A DNA stretch of 64,000 nucleotides, taken from positions 8,409 to 72,408 of the forward strand of contig JAEXFI010000054.1 of assembly GCA_023400235.1 (NCBI GenBank), written 5' to 3'. This DNA is from Bacillota bacterium (GTDB taxonomy: Bacteria; Bacillota; Clostridia; Acetivibrionales; DSM-1351). Shown here piece after piece: positions 17,247 through 25,749 of this stretch. The stretch's first letter is position 1, and every line of letters starts with the position of its first letter. Below the pieces are notes generated by a model. It made no database searches and was not told where the DNA came from. It saw only the letters and a list, made by a program, of their open reading frames with translations. Made by a program: the position numbers and the translations under genes.

Positions 17247-19010
17247 ATGCCATTTGACGGAATTGTGACAAAATGTATCGTAAATGAATTAAACAGCCTG
17301 CTTGCAGGCGGTAGGGTGGACAAGGTATTTCAGCCCGAAGCAGATGAAATAGTGCTGCTGATACGTTCCAAAAGCAGGAACTACAGGCTTGTGGCCAGCG
17401 CCAATGCCAATTATCCGCGCCTTCACATTACAGCGGCACAAAAGGAAAATCCACAGGCGCCTCCTGTTTTCTGCATGCTTATGCGAAAGCATCTATCCGG
17501 AGGAAGACTGCTGGACATAAGCTTTCACGACTATGAAAGGGTTATTTCTCTCAACATAGAATCAGTTAATGAATTGGGGGATTTGTCCGTTAAAAGAGTA
17601 GTCATTGAGATAATGGGAAAGCACAGTAATATTATCCTTCTGAACAGTCAGGATAAAATCATTGACTCTGTAAAGCACATAGACAGTGATATCAGCAGTG
17701 TCAGGGAGATCATGCCGGCAAGGCCTTATTCCCTGCCCCCCGCTCAAGACAAGGTATTGCCTGAAGAGGTTGATGCAGATAATATTTTTGTGCACAAAGC
17801 CGCCGAGGAGGCCAAGCACCTGGAGGGGCTGCTGCTGAATATAATAAAGGGCTTCAGCCCGTATACCTGCAGGGAGATTTGTGCGGCAGCAGGTGTTCCG
17901 TCTAAAACACCTGTGGCAGGGTTGGACAGCTCTCAAAGGGAAAAAGTCATATCAGCCTTGAAGGCTTATCTATTGCAGATAAGGAACGATGCTTTTCAGC
18001 CCTGCATTATATACCAGGATAAGCACCTGCTCAGGCCGCAGGACTTTTACTGTTTTGCTCCCAGCCAGCCTGTCATATCAAAAAACTATGAGCTTTTATC
18101 CGTTGCTCTGGATGATTTCTATTCTCTAAGAGATACCAATGAACGCCTTTCACAAAAAATGGGAGATGTGGTGAAGGTAATCAAGAACAGTATAGACCGC
18201 TGTGAAAAGAAGCTTTCCATATTTAGCGACAAGCTCCGTGAGGTGTCCGACAGGGACAGGCTTCAGCTTTATGGAGAGCTGGTCACCGCAAATATATACT
18301 GTATTCCACCTGGCAGTAAAACCGCAAGGGTTCTGAATTATTACAGCGAAAATGAGGAATTTATTGATATCCCTTTAAATGAGCACAAATCCGTACAGGA
18401 GAATGCCCAGAAATACTACAAGCAGTTCACAAAGGCCAAGAGCACTCATTTAAACGTGACACAGCAGTTGAAAGAAACCTTGTCCGAGCTGGAATACCTT
18501 AATAGTGTACAAACTATGCTGGAGAACTGCAGCAACAGGCTGGAAATTGATGAGGTCAGGCAGGAGTTGACAGACCAGGGCTATATCCGGGCCTCGGCGA
18601 GAAGCCAAAAAAAGAAGCAGGACAAGCCCTCTTCCCCGCTGGAATTCATTTCAAGTGAAGGTTTTGTTATTCTTGTGGGCAAGAATAACAGGCAAAATGA
18701 TTTCCTGACGTTGAAACTTGCCTCAGCAGGGGATATTTGGCTGCACACCAGAAATATGCCGGGCTCTCACGTTATTATAAGAACCGAACGCCGTGAGGTT
18801 CCGGACTCTACTCTTGAGGAGGCCGCAATACTTGCCGCCTATCACAGCAGTGCCAGAATGTCACATAATGTACCTGTGGACTACACCCTTGTAAAAAACG
18901 TAAAGAAGCCAGGCGGCGCAAAGCCCGGCATGGTAATATATGAAAATTTTAAAACGATTGCCATATCACCGGAGGAAGAGAAGGTTTTAAAGCTCACTAA
19001 GGACAAGTGA
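17247..19010 (+). CDS. rqcH: RqcH (NFACT family ribosome quality control protein)
   Basis: The 587-residue protein binds obstructed 50S subunits and recruits tRNA-Ala to add C-terminal alanine tails to stalled chains. The NFACT-N domain opens with MPFDGIVTKCIVNELN and continues through PPVFCMLMRKHLSGG and EIMGKHSNIIL. Coiled coil follows (about 300-440), then the NFACT-R domain with ILVGKNNRQNDFLT and DIWLHTRNMPGSHVIIR. Older annotation calls this family fibronectin-binding protein A. At the place of the Asp-Arg pair important in the Bacillus protein, this one reads Tyr-Glu-Arg, a conservative change. It ends in a KLTKDK tail. Confidence 0.93.
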   Translation: MPFDGIVTKCIVNELNSLLAGGRVDKVFQPEADEIVLLIRSKSRNYRLVASANANYPRLHITAAQKENPQAPPVFCMLMRKHLSGGRLLDISFHDYERVISLNIESVNELGDLSVKRVVIEIMGKHSNIILLNSQDKIIDSVKHIDSDISSVREIMPARPYSLPPAQDKVLPEEVDADNIFVHKAAEEAKHLEGLLLNIIKGFSPYTCREICAAAGVPSKTPVAGLDSSQREKVISALKAYLLQIRNDAFQPCIIYQDKHLLRPQDFYCFAPSQPVISKNYELLSVALDDFYSLRDTNERLSQKMGDVVKVIKNSIDRCEKKLSIFSDKLREVSDRDRLQLYGELVTANIYCIPPGSKTARVLNYYSENEEFIDIPLNEHKSVQENAQKYYKQFTKAKSTHLNVTQQLKETLSELEYLNSVQTMLENCSNRLEIDEVRQELTDQGYIRASARSQKKKQDKPSSPLEFISSEGFVILVGKNNRQNDFLTLKLASAGDIWLHTRNMPGSHVIIRTERREVPDSTLEEAAILAAYHSSARMSHNVPVDYTLVKNVKKPGGAKPGMVIYENFKTIAISPEEEKVLKLTKDK

Positions 19011-19087
19011 TTATCTTCTTGGTCCAAACCTGCTAACCGGTTATATATATTTGTTAAATATAAAAAATGCTGTGAGGAGGTATTTAA

Positions 19088-20266
19088 ATGATATCGAATA
19101 AAATAAAAGACAGGCTTGCAAATTCATCTATGATAAGAGCAATGTTTGAAGAAGGTGCAAGACTAAAAAAGCTGTACGGAGCAGACAAGGTCTATGACTT
19201 TTCACTTGGAAATCCTGACCCGGAGCCTCCTGCGGAAGTCAAGGCAGCCTTGAGAGAGCTGGCCGGTTCAAAAGAGCCCGGAATGCACCTGTATATGAAT
19301 AATGCAGGTTACAATGAAGTACGGGAGACTATAGCGAATAAGATCAACCGGGAAACAGGACTTCAACTCACCTTTAACAACATAGTCATGACGGTTGGAG
19401 CTGGAGGTGCCTTGAATGTTGTGTTAAAAACCCTTCTGAATCCCGGTGAGGAGGTTATTATTTTTGCACCTTACTTTGTTGAATATACCTCGTATATAGA
19501 CAATCATGGGGGCAAGACGGTAATAGTAAATACCGACTCCAAAACCTTTCTGCCCGACCCTGAGCTCCTGAAATCCAAGATTACTGCCAATACCAAGGCC
19601 ATATTGATTAATACCCCGAACAATCCTACAGGAGTGGTATACGGTGAAGACGTATTAAAGGCCATTTCCAAAGTGCTTGAGGAAAAAGGAAAGGAATACG
19701 GTCATACCATTTATATTATTTCCGACGAGCCGTACAGGAAGCTGGCTTATGATGTGGAGATACCCAATATTCTGACAATATACAGGAATGCCATAATGAT
19801 TGACTGCTTCAGCAAATCCCTTTCACTGCCGGGAGAACGTATGGGATATATAGCTACAAATCCCGAGGCCGAAGATATTGACACCCTGATGGGCGGCCTG
19901 ATTTACTGCAACAGGGTGCTGGGCTTTGTCAATGCACCCGCTCTGTTCCAGAAGGTTATAGCAAAGTCCATAGATTCCTCAGTAGATATAAATATTTATA
20001 AGGAAAGAAGGGATTTGCTCTACAACGGCCTGACTCAACTGGGTTATGAATGCGTGAAGCCGGACGGGGCATTTTACCTCTTCCCCAAATCCCTGATTGC
20101 AGACGATGTGGAATTCAAGAACAGAGCCGTTAAGTACAATCTGCTCATTGTTCCCGGTTCAGGCTTCGGGGGCCCCGGCCACTTCAGGCTGGCTTACTGT
20201 GTAAGCCTTGAAACCATAAAGAACTCGCTGCCCGCCTTTGAAGCACTGGCAAAAGAATTCAGATAA
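19088..20266 (+). CDS. PLP-dependent class I aminotransferase
   Basis: The 392-residue protein is an aspartate-aminotransferase-fold enzyme. It has the YDFSLGNPDPEPP opening, the cofactor loop TVGAGGALNV, NTPNNPTGVVY, the SDEPYRKL segment and the PLP lysine in CFSKSLSLPGERMGY. The final Arg-containing FRLAYCVS binds the substrate carboxylate. The amino acid substrate is not readable from the sequence. It is preceded by GAGGAGG, lies 77 bases after rqcH, and is convergent with the DUF362 gene. Confidence 0.88.
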   Translation: MISNKIKDRLANSSMIRAMFEEGARLKKLYGADKVYDFSLGNPDPEPPAEVKAALRELAGSKEPGMHLYMNNAGYNEVRETIANKINRETGLQLTFNNIVMTVGAGGALNVVLKTLLNPGEEVIIFAPYFVEYTSYIDNHGGKTVIVNTDSKTFLPDPELLKSKITANTKAILINTPNNPTGVVYGEDVLKAISKVLEEKGKEYGHTIYIISDEPYRKLAYDVEIPNILTIYRNAIMIDCFSKSLSLPGERMGYIATNPEAEDIDTLMGGLIYCNRVLGFVNAPALFQKVIAKSIDSSVDINIYKERRDLLYNGLTQLGYECVKPDGAFYLFPKSLIADDVEFKNRAVKYNLLIVPGSGFGGPGHFRLAYCVSLETIKNSLPAFEALAKEFR

Positions 20267-20278
20267 ACAGCGCTATTT

Positions 20279-21172
20279 CTAATCTACAGCCAGGCCGTCA
20301 CCATATGCAGCCTGGCTGAATATATTCTCAGCCTCCACCAGGGGGATACCCTCAATAATTATTTTTTCTATAATGCTTTCCCCTATTTTGCCGTTGCCGC
20401 ACTCAAACAAGTAGTGCACCGCCTGGGGCTTAAAGCCTAAAAGCCTTGCAGCCACCGTATCAGCTGCAACAGGGTCGCAGCCGGCTACCACCAGCCCCGT
20501 ATGCCTGGAAATCCCTTTTGAAGGGCCTGTACCTATCATGGCCGGACTGGCACTGATAATAGACAAATCAATGGGTACTTCACCAGCCATGGCATATATA
20601 AAACCATGCAGGTCTGTGTGGATTCCCAGGTTCTTTTTGGGATGCCCGTGTTCATCCGCAGGAGGCCACCCCAGTGCAATGTTTTTTATGGCTGCGGACA
20701 TTGTGGCCTCCTCATGCTGCTTCAGCTGTGTAAAGGAAACCAAAACAGTAACCTCTTCAAACAACCTGTTCAGGTTGGTAGCCTTGACTATAGGATGCTC
20801 CAACGCTATCCTTGTAAAAGGCCCGTGGTTTAAGTCTATAAACTCCACACCCTCCTCGGCTATGACCTTCCCAAAGCCAACCGAGTTCATGACGTCCTTT
20901 GTTTCACCGTCGGCGGTGCCGGTGGCAACCACTATCCTTTTTGGCGCTTTTGCCTTGAATATCCTTATTATCTGCCTGAGGCTTTCAGGTCCCACTACCA
21001 CCGCAGAATCGGGCTGAGTGTTTTTTACCCAGTTAGGGGTAATCACTACTACATCCTCATTTCCAATGGCAGAGGTTATTTGCAGCAGCTCCAGTGCCTG
21101 CTTTATGGCTGCCGCTTCATCGCTGTTATGAGTTATTGCTACTTTGGGAGTATTCCATCTTCTAGTCCTCAT
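20279..21172 (-). CDS. DUF362 domain protein
   Basis: The 297-residue protein matches DUF362: an N-terminal VAITHNSDEAAAIKQAL segment, then ITPNWV, LVSFTQLKQHEEATMSAAIKN and a late AGCDPVAADTVAARLLGF. Many family members carry 4Fe-4S ferredoxin motifs; here no CxxCxxC cluster is present. The function is unknown. Its stop lies only 12 bases from the convergent aminotransferase stop. Confidence 0.82.
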   Translation of the reverse strand: MRTRRWNTPKVAITHNSDEAAAIKQALELLQITSAIGNEDVVVITPNWVKNTQPDSAVVVGPESLRQIIRIFKAKAPKRIVVATGTADGETKDVMNSVGFGKVIAEEGVEFIDLNHGPFTRIALEHPIVKATNLNRLFEEVTVLVSFTQLKQHEEATMSAAIKNIALGWPPADEHGHPKKNLGIHTDLHGFIYAMAGEVPIDLSIISASPAMIGTGPSKGISRHTGLVVAGCDPVAADTVAARLLGFKPQAVHYLFECGNGKIGESIIEKIIIEGIPLVEAENIFSQAAYGDGLAVD

Positions 21173-21500
21173 ACTATTTTCCTTTCATAGTATATTTAGG
21201 CTTATTATTCCCACTCCAATCATATTAACTCATAATTTTTAAATACATTATCACAGTGTTCTGCCCCACTACTTTTGCTAAAGCCTTTCAACACTCTACT
21301 ACCGTCCGCCGGCAGCGGCCATTTCCACAGTCTTTTGTCAGTACTCAGCAGCGGGTGCATGAATTTATAAACCTACTTTATTTTTGCAGGTTGAAAAGAT
21401 ATACTATATGTGAACGCCTTATTTTTGTACCAGCCCAAACCTATTGTTTATAAGAATTCAAAGGCGCTTCCTAATTTATTTGCAAATCCGGAGGAATATA
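21173..21500. other. Intergenic region before the dtxR-type gene
   Basis: No gene is visible. A possible promoter reads TTTATT (21377-21382), 17 bases, TATACT (21400-21405). No copy of the AAGTTAG palindrome seen before the ABC and AraC genes occurs here, so autoregulation through that site is not supported. Confidence 0.35.
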
Positions 21501-21878
21501 TTGGACAAACTTACATTTGTAATGGAAAATTATTTGGAGGCCATCTATGAGCTTTCAGCCCAGGGAGCCGGTGCAAGGGTTTCGGATATAGCCCTCCGCC
21601 TTGGCGTAACAAAGGCAAGCACCAACAGTGCCATGTCCACCCTTTCTGAAAAGGGGCTGATAGTCAGTGAAAGATACAAGGAGGTTTTTCTCACACCGGA
21701 AGGTCTGAAGCTGGCTGAACTGACTTCAAAAAAGCATCACGTAATCAGGCAGTTTCTAACAGAGGTTTTAAAAGTGGAGCCGTCCATAGCAGAAGCGGAT
21801 GCCTGCGCCATAGAGCACGTTATCAGCTCTGACTCCATTGCCGCCATGCAAGCCTTTATGGAGCCGGGCAAGGAATGA
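21501..21878 (+). CDS. DtxR/IdeR-type metal-dependent repressor (short form)
   Basis: From a TTG at 21501 with GGAGGAATATA upstream, the product has 125 residues: a winged helix (about 5-65) and the dimerisation/metal domain, without the SH3-like third domain of DtxR. Ligand positions match DtxR by number: Cys102, Glu105 and His106 in ACAIEHVIS, and His79/His80. Cysteine at 102 is the iron-type choice (MntR has Glu). Position 10, Met in DtxR, is Asn. It is convergent with and directly abuts the stop of the ABC transporter gene. The palindromes at 25511 and 25704 are its likely targets, so it probably senses Fe2+. Confidence 0.85.
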   Translation: MDKLTFVMENYLEAIYELSAQGAGARVSDIALRLGVTKASTNSAMSTLSEKGLIVSERYKEVFLTPEGLKLAELTSKKHHVIRQFLTEVLKVEPSIAEADACAIEHVISSDSIAAMQAFMEPGKE

Positions 21879-23636
21879 TCATACACTCCAGCCCAGGCTC
21901 TCCTGTTGTATGGTAAAAAGTCTCTCATACAAGCCCTTCTTGCTCATCAGCTCCTCATGGGTGCCCTCTTCCACAGCCCTGCCCTTATCCATGACGATTA
22001 TTTTTCCTGCACCAGCCACCGTTCTAAGCCTGTGAGCGATTACAACAACTGTTTTGCCCTCTATGAGCCTGGAAATCGCCTGCTGGATCAGCACTTCGTT
22101 TTCAGGATCCAGAGAGGCGGTGGCTTCATCCAGCAAAACAATTGGTGCATTTTTAAGCAGCGCACGGGCAATGGAAATTCTTTGCCTTTCTCCTCCTGAA
22201 AGAGTACTTCCGTTTTCCCCCAGCAGGGTTTCATAGCCCTCCGGCAAGCCCGGTACGAATTCGTCACAGCAAGCTGCGGCTGCAGCTGCCATAACCTGTT
22301 CCCGTGTAGCATCCATGTTCCCGATTCTTATATTGTTGAAAACGGTGTCATTAAACAGCACCACATCCTGAAACACAAAGGATATATAGCTCATGAGATG
22401 CTCAGGCTCCAATGCTTTAACATCTATTCCTCCGATTTTAACTGTACCCTGGTTCACATCCCAAAATCTTGCTATAAGCTTTGACAAGGTACTCTTCCCG
22501 CTTCCCGAGGGGCCCACCAGGGCAGTAATGGAGTTTGCCGGTATTGACAGGTTCAAATCCCTTATAACTGTTTCCTCCTTTGAAAGCTTGCCCGTGTAGC
22601 TGAAGGACACATTTTTAAAGGCTATATTGAAATCCCTTATTTTTCTTTCACTGTCCCCCTCCATTACTGGAGTTGAGACAAGGGTCCTCATGCGTGCTGT
22701 GGAAACCTGCATATACAGAAGTTCAGGCAGCAGAGTGAGCTCCGTAAGTACAGGCCCGTATATCCTCACTACAATCAAAAAAAACATGAGCAGAGGAATC
22801 AGCTGTATCTCCCCTGAGGTCAGCAGGTAGGTTCCCACAAACACAGTAAGCCCTATTCCGGCCTGCACAACTATTTGAACCCCGGTCACCAGAACTCCTC
22901 CCACAAACTCCAGCTTCATTGCCATATCCTTCATAAGCCTTATGGCATTATCCAGGGTGGAAAACTTTGCGCCCGCCAGCCCGCAGGACTTTATCACCTT
23001 TATTCCCTCCAGATATTCCTGCACCTGGTCGGAGGCCTTAAGCTTGGAGTCCACGTGCTTTTCACTGAGCCGGTCGGTTATTCTTCTGCTTATTACAATT
23101 ATGAGAAATGCCAAAGGCACAGTACAAAATACAGTCAGTGCCAGCCTCCAATCAAAGATTGCAAGGGACAGGCATATGACCGCTATGGAGATACCATTGG
23201 CCAGGAGCTGTGGAATTATGTGGCTCATCACATGCTCTGCGGTTGCACAATCACCCATGATATTTGTTGTAAGCTCTGAAAGATTTCTGGTATTGAAAAA
23301 GCTCATGGGCAGCTTTCGAATGTGCTCTGCCACACGTATTCTGGTAGCTTCAGCCTCCATATATGAAGCTACATAGGTCTTTTTATAATCATTTTTATGT
23401 GCCATAAAAACCAGCAATGCAGCAATAACCCCCAATCCAAAATATATCCACATTCTGGTCCAGGAGATTTCCCCTCCCATCAAGGGCTTGAGCAATTCCG
23501 CAAAAATCTGTATGGTTATGCCAAAAGGAAGCATCAAGGACAAATTTGTAACAGTGCACGCAGCAATTGCCTTTTTTAAATCGGAATACCCCTTTTCAGA
23601 TAACAGCAGCTTTTCCTTCAACTTTAACATTTCCAC
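21879..23636 (-). CDS. ABC transporter, fused permease-ATPase (second of pair)
   Basis: The 585-residue half-transporter has six membrane segments (about 25-310) and an ATPase domain with Walker A GPSGSGKST, signature LSGGERQR, Walker B IVLLDEATAS and the H-loop IAHR. The overlap of 41 bases with the upstream partner gene indicates a heterodimer made from one transcript. Pairs of exporter-type half-transporters next to an AraC regulator and an iron-type repressor resemble YbtPQ/IrtAB systems that import iron-siderophore complexes despite the exporter fold. The transport direction is an inference from context. Confidence 0.88.
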   Translation of the reverse strand: MEMLKLKEKLLLSEKGYSDLKKAIAACTVTNLSLMLPFGITIQIFAELLKPLMGGEISWTRMWIYFGLGVIAALLVFMAHKNDYKKTYVASYMEAEATRIRVAEHIRKLPMSFFNTRNLSELTTNIMGDCATAEHVMSHIIPQLLANGISIAVICLSLAIFDWRLALTVFCTVPLAFLIIVISRRITDRLSEKHVDSKLKASDQVQEYLEGIKVIKSCGLAGAKFSTLDNAIRLMKDMAMKLEFVGGVLVTGVQIVVQAGIGLTVFVGTYLLTSGEIQLIPLLMFFLIVVRIYGPVLTELTLLPELLYMQVSTARMRTLVSTPVMEGDSERKIRDFNIAFKNVSFSYTGKLSKEETVIRDLNLSIPANSITALVGPSGSGKSTLSKLIARFWDVNQGTVKIGGIDVKALEPEHLMSYISFVFQDVVLFNDTVFNNIRIGNMDATREQVMAAAAAACCDEFVPGLPEGYETLLGENGSTLSGGERQRISIARALLKNAPIVLLDEATASLDPENEVLIQQAISRLIEGKTVVVIAHRLRTVAGAGKIIVMDKGRAVEEGTHEELMSKKGLYERLFTIQQESLGWSV

Positions 23637-25452
23637 CCAACTCCTTTCCTCTCTGAATTTTCCATTCCACAGCTTTTGTGTACATATCCCACATCACCTT
23701 ATATTTACCATTCCTTCGTATAAGCTCTTCATGTGTTCCCTCCTCCACCAGCCTTCCTTTATCCATAACAATGATTTTGTTGGCACTTCTTATGGTAGAC
23801 AGGCGATGGGCTATAATAATTACGGTTTTGTTCCGCATCAGTCTTTCAAAGGCTTTTTGTATAAGATATTCGTTCTCCGGATCTGCAAATGCAGTTGCTT
23901 CATCCAGCACAATTACCGGAGAGTCCTTTACAATGGCCCTGGCAATGGCAAGCCGCTGCCTTTCACCCCCTGAAAGGTGCACTCCCCTGGTTCCGATTAC
24001 AGTGTCATAGCCCTTGGGCAGCTTTTCCACAAACTCATGGCACTGGGCGGCCTTGGCAGCCTCAAGCACCTGCTCGTCAGTGGCAGCCTGATTTCCGATT
24101 CTGATATTGTCCATAATGCTCTGCTTGAATAAAAATACGTCCTGAAATACAAAGCTGACCTTATCCATTAGCTCCTCCAGCTTCATATCTCTGACATCAA
24201 CTCCTCCTAGCCGGATACAGCCCTCCGCCACATCAAAGAACCTGGGAATCAAATGGGCAATGGTACTCTTTCCGCTCCCGGAAGGCCCCACAATGGCAGT
24301 AACCTCACCCTGTCCAGCCAGGAAGGATACCTCTGTGAGAGCCGCCTTATCCTTTGCCTCATCATATAAAAAGGTAACCCCCTTGAACTCCACACTGCAG
24401 CCCTCAGGCTGTCTGGAATTCTCTGTTTCGGCGAGAGCCTGCCTTTGCAGCACCTGATCCATACGTTCCACACCTCCGGTAATCTGCATGCCGTTACTGG
24501 TAACATACATTATTTTCATCATAACTGAGGATATGGAAGGCACAAATAAGAGATAAAAAATGAAGGTCATGGCATAGGTGGCATAATCGGTTGTGTTCAT
24601 TCCTATCAGTATGCCTACCGGCAGCAGGAACAGGTATATGTTGTTAATAACTGTTGAAAAACCCGACATATAGTTTTCCCAACTGAGGGTATATGGAATT
24701 ACAAATCCGGTATATGCCCTGATTGTTTCATGGAGTCTGCGGAAGGAATACACTGTCTGTTTAAAGGCCTTGACCACGGAAATACCCCTTATATACTCTA
24801 CTGAAGCATTATTCATCTCCTCCAGCGCTGACTGGTATTTATCCATCATTGCCTTTGAGCCTTCATTTCCATAGGCTGAAAATTGCAGGACAAATGCCAT
24901 CACTACGCCGGCCAGTGCGGCCAACCCAAACCTCCAGTCATAGGTCAGAAGGATTCCAAGCATAACCAGCGGTGCCACAAGTGACGCCACAATGTCAGGA
25001 AGCTGGTGGGCTATAAAGCCCTCAATCTTTTCAATATTTTCATCCATAACCTTACGAAGCTTTCCGCTGCCAAAGTTTAGATGAAACCCCAAAGGAAGCC
25101 CCGCTATGTGTGAAGCAAAATCCACCTTCAGCCGGTAAAGAGTTCCAAATGCCGCAAGATGTGAACACATCAAGGCTGCAAAATACAGCAGCACATTTCC
25201 TATCACACCTCCAAAAGCTATCCATCCAAAGGATATTGTCTTTTGTACATTAAGGCTTGAGAAGTCCGGGTACACCTTCATTATTTCGCCAATAATATAA
25301 TAAATGGATATAAAGGGCACAAAGGAAGCCACCGCTGCCAATGCAGACAGTACTGCGGAGCAAATAACAAGGGGCTTCTTTGTTGCTGCCAGCTCCATAA
25401 GCCTTGCCATGCCACTTTTTGGCCTATGGGCATTAGATTTTTCTTTTTTCAT
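23596..25452 (-). CDS. ABC transporter, fused permease-ATPase (first of pair)
   Basis: The 618-residue half-transporter has an N-terminal permease domain with six membrane segments and a C-terminal ATPase domain: Walker A GPSGSGKST, signature LSGGERQR, Walker B VIVLDEATAF with Ala-Phe-Ala-Asp instead of the usual Ala-Ser-x-Asp at the D-loop, and IAHRLST. It is the first gene of the pair and its 3' end overlaps the next gene. The 297-base region upstream carries one DtxR-like palindrome and a tandem repeat shared with the divergent AraC gene. Confidence 0.88.
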   Translation of the reverse strand: MKKEKSNAHRPKSGMARLMELAATKKPLVICSAVLSALAAVASFVPFISIYYIIGEIMKVYPDFSSLNVQKTISFGWIAFGGVIGNVLLYFAALMCSHLAAFGTLYRLKVDFASHIAGLPLGFHLNFGSGKLRKVMDENIEKIEGFIAHQLPDIVASLVAPLVMLGILLTYDWRFGLAALAGVVMAFVLQFSAYGNEGSKAMMDKYQSALEEMNNASVEYIRGISVVKAFKQTVYSFRRLHETIRAYTGFVIPYTLSWENYMSGFSTVINNIYLFLLPVGILIGMNTTDYATYAMTFIFYLLFVPSISSVMMKIMYVTSNGMQITGGVERMDQVLQRQALAETENSRQPEGCSVEFKGVTFLYDEAKDKAALTEVSFLAGQGEVTAIVGPSGSGKSTIAHLIPRFFDVAEGCIRLGGVDVRDMKLEELMDKVSFVFQDVFLFKQSIMDNIRIGNQAATDEQVLEAAKAAQCHEFVEKLPKGYDTVIGTRGVHLSGGERQRLAIARAIVKDSPVIVLDEATAFADPENEYLIQKAFERLMRNKTVIIIAHRLSTIRSANKIIVMDKGRLVEEGTHEELIRRNGKYKVMWDMYTKAVEWKIQRGKELGGNVKVEGKAAVI

Positions 25453-25510
25453 CCTTAAACCTCTTTTCTATAATAATATTTAATACCTGAAAACACTAAG
25501 ATTTCATTAA

Positions 25511-25532
25511 AAAGTTAGGATATTCTAACTTT
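25511..25532. promoter_or_regulatory. DtxR-like operator 1
   Basis: AAAGTTAG and CTAACTTT are perfect inverted arms around GATATT. The site differs from operator 2 by one central base and lies 59 bases upstream of the first ABC gene. Confidence 0.7.
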
Positions 25533-25610
25533 TTGTGCAAAAGTACTCCATTGCCTGGCAGGCTTACATGTGCTGCCAGTACTATATTATACCAGTAACA
25601 GACTGCTGCT

Positions 25611-25644
25611 TCCGCTCCATTTGGCCGTTCTCCGCTCCATTTGG
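25611..25644. repeat. Tandem direct repeat, candidate AraC-family binding site
   Basis: TCCGCTCCATTTGG occurs at 25611-25624 and again at 25631-25644, a period of exactly 20 bases (about two helical turns). AraC-type activators commonly bind such in-phase direct repeats. The first copy covers the expected -35 position of the minus-strand promoter. Confidence 0.65.
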
Positions 25645-25703
25645 ACATTTTTTAGCTGGAAAATAGTCTTTACTTTTTTGATGAAAAGACATATCATAAT
25701 AAT

Positions 25704-25723
25704 AAGTTAGAATATTCTAACTT
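25704..25723. promoter_or_regulatory. DtxR-like operator 2
   Basis: AAGTTAGAATATTCTAACTT is a perfect 20-bp palindrome, located 26 bases before the AraC start and close to the expected transcription start. The TTAG-x6-CTAA core is of the DtxR/IdeR box type. Confidence 0.72.
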
Positions 25724-25749
25724 GCATCAAGAGGTTTTATCTTGGCAAT

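Larger units (their letters stand above)
25453..25749. promoter_or_regulatory. Divergent control region of the ABC pair and the AraC gene
   Basis: This region holds two DtxR-like palindromes, a 14-bp tandem repeat and possible promoters facing both ways. On the minus strand TATAAT (25586-25591) has its -35 window inside the first tandem repeat copy. On the plus strand TTTACT (25669-25674), 17 bases, TATCAT (25692-25697) is followed by the second palindrome over the start of transcription. Confidence 0.6.

Noticed and set aside
20538..21017. 159-codon plus-strand ORF inside the DUF362 gene
   Set aside because: It is a shadow of the DUF362 reading frame on the other strand, without a start signal.
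23488..23973. 161-codon plus-strand ORF spanning the two ABC genes
   Set aside because: It is antisense to the ABC gene overlap region and has low-complexity hydrophobic content only.
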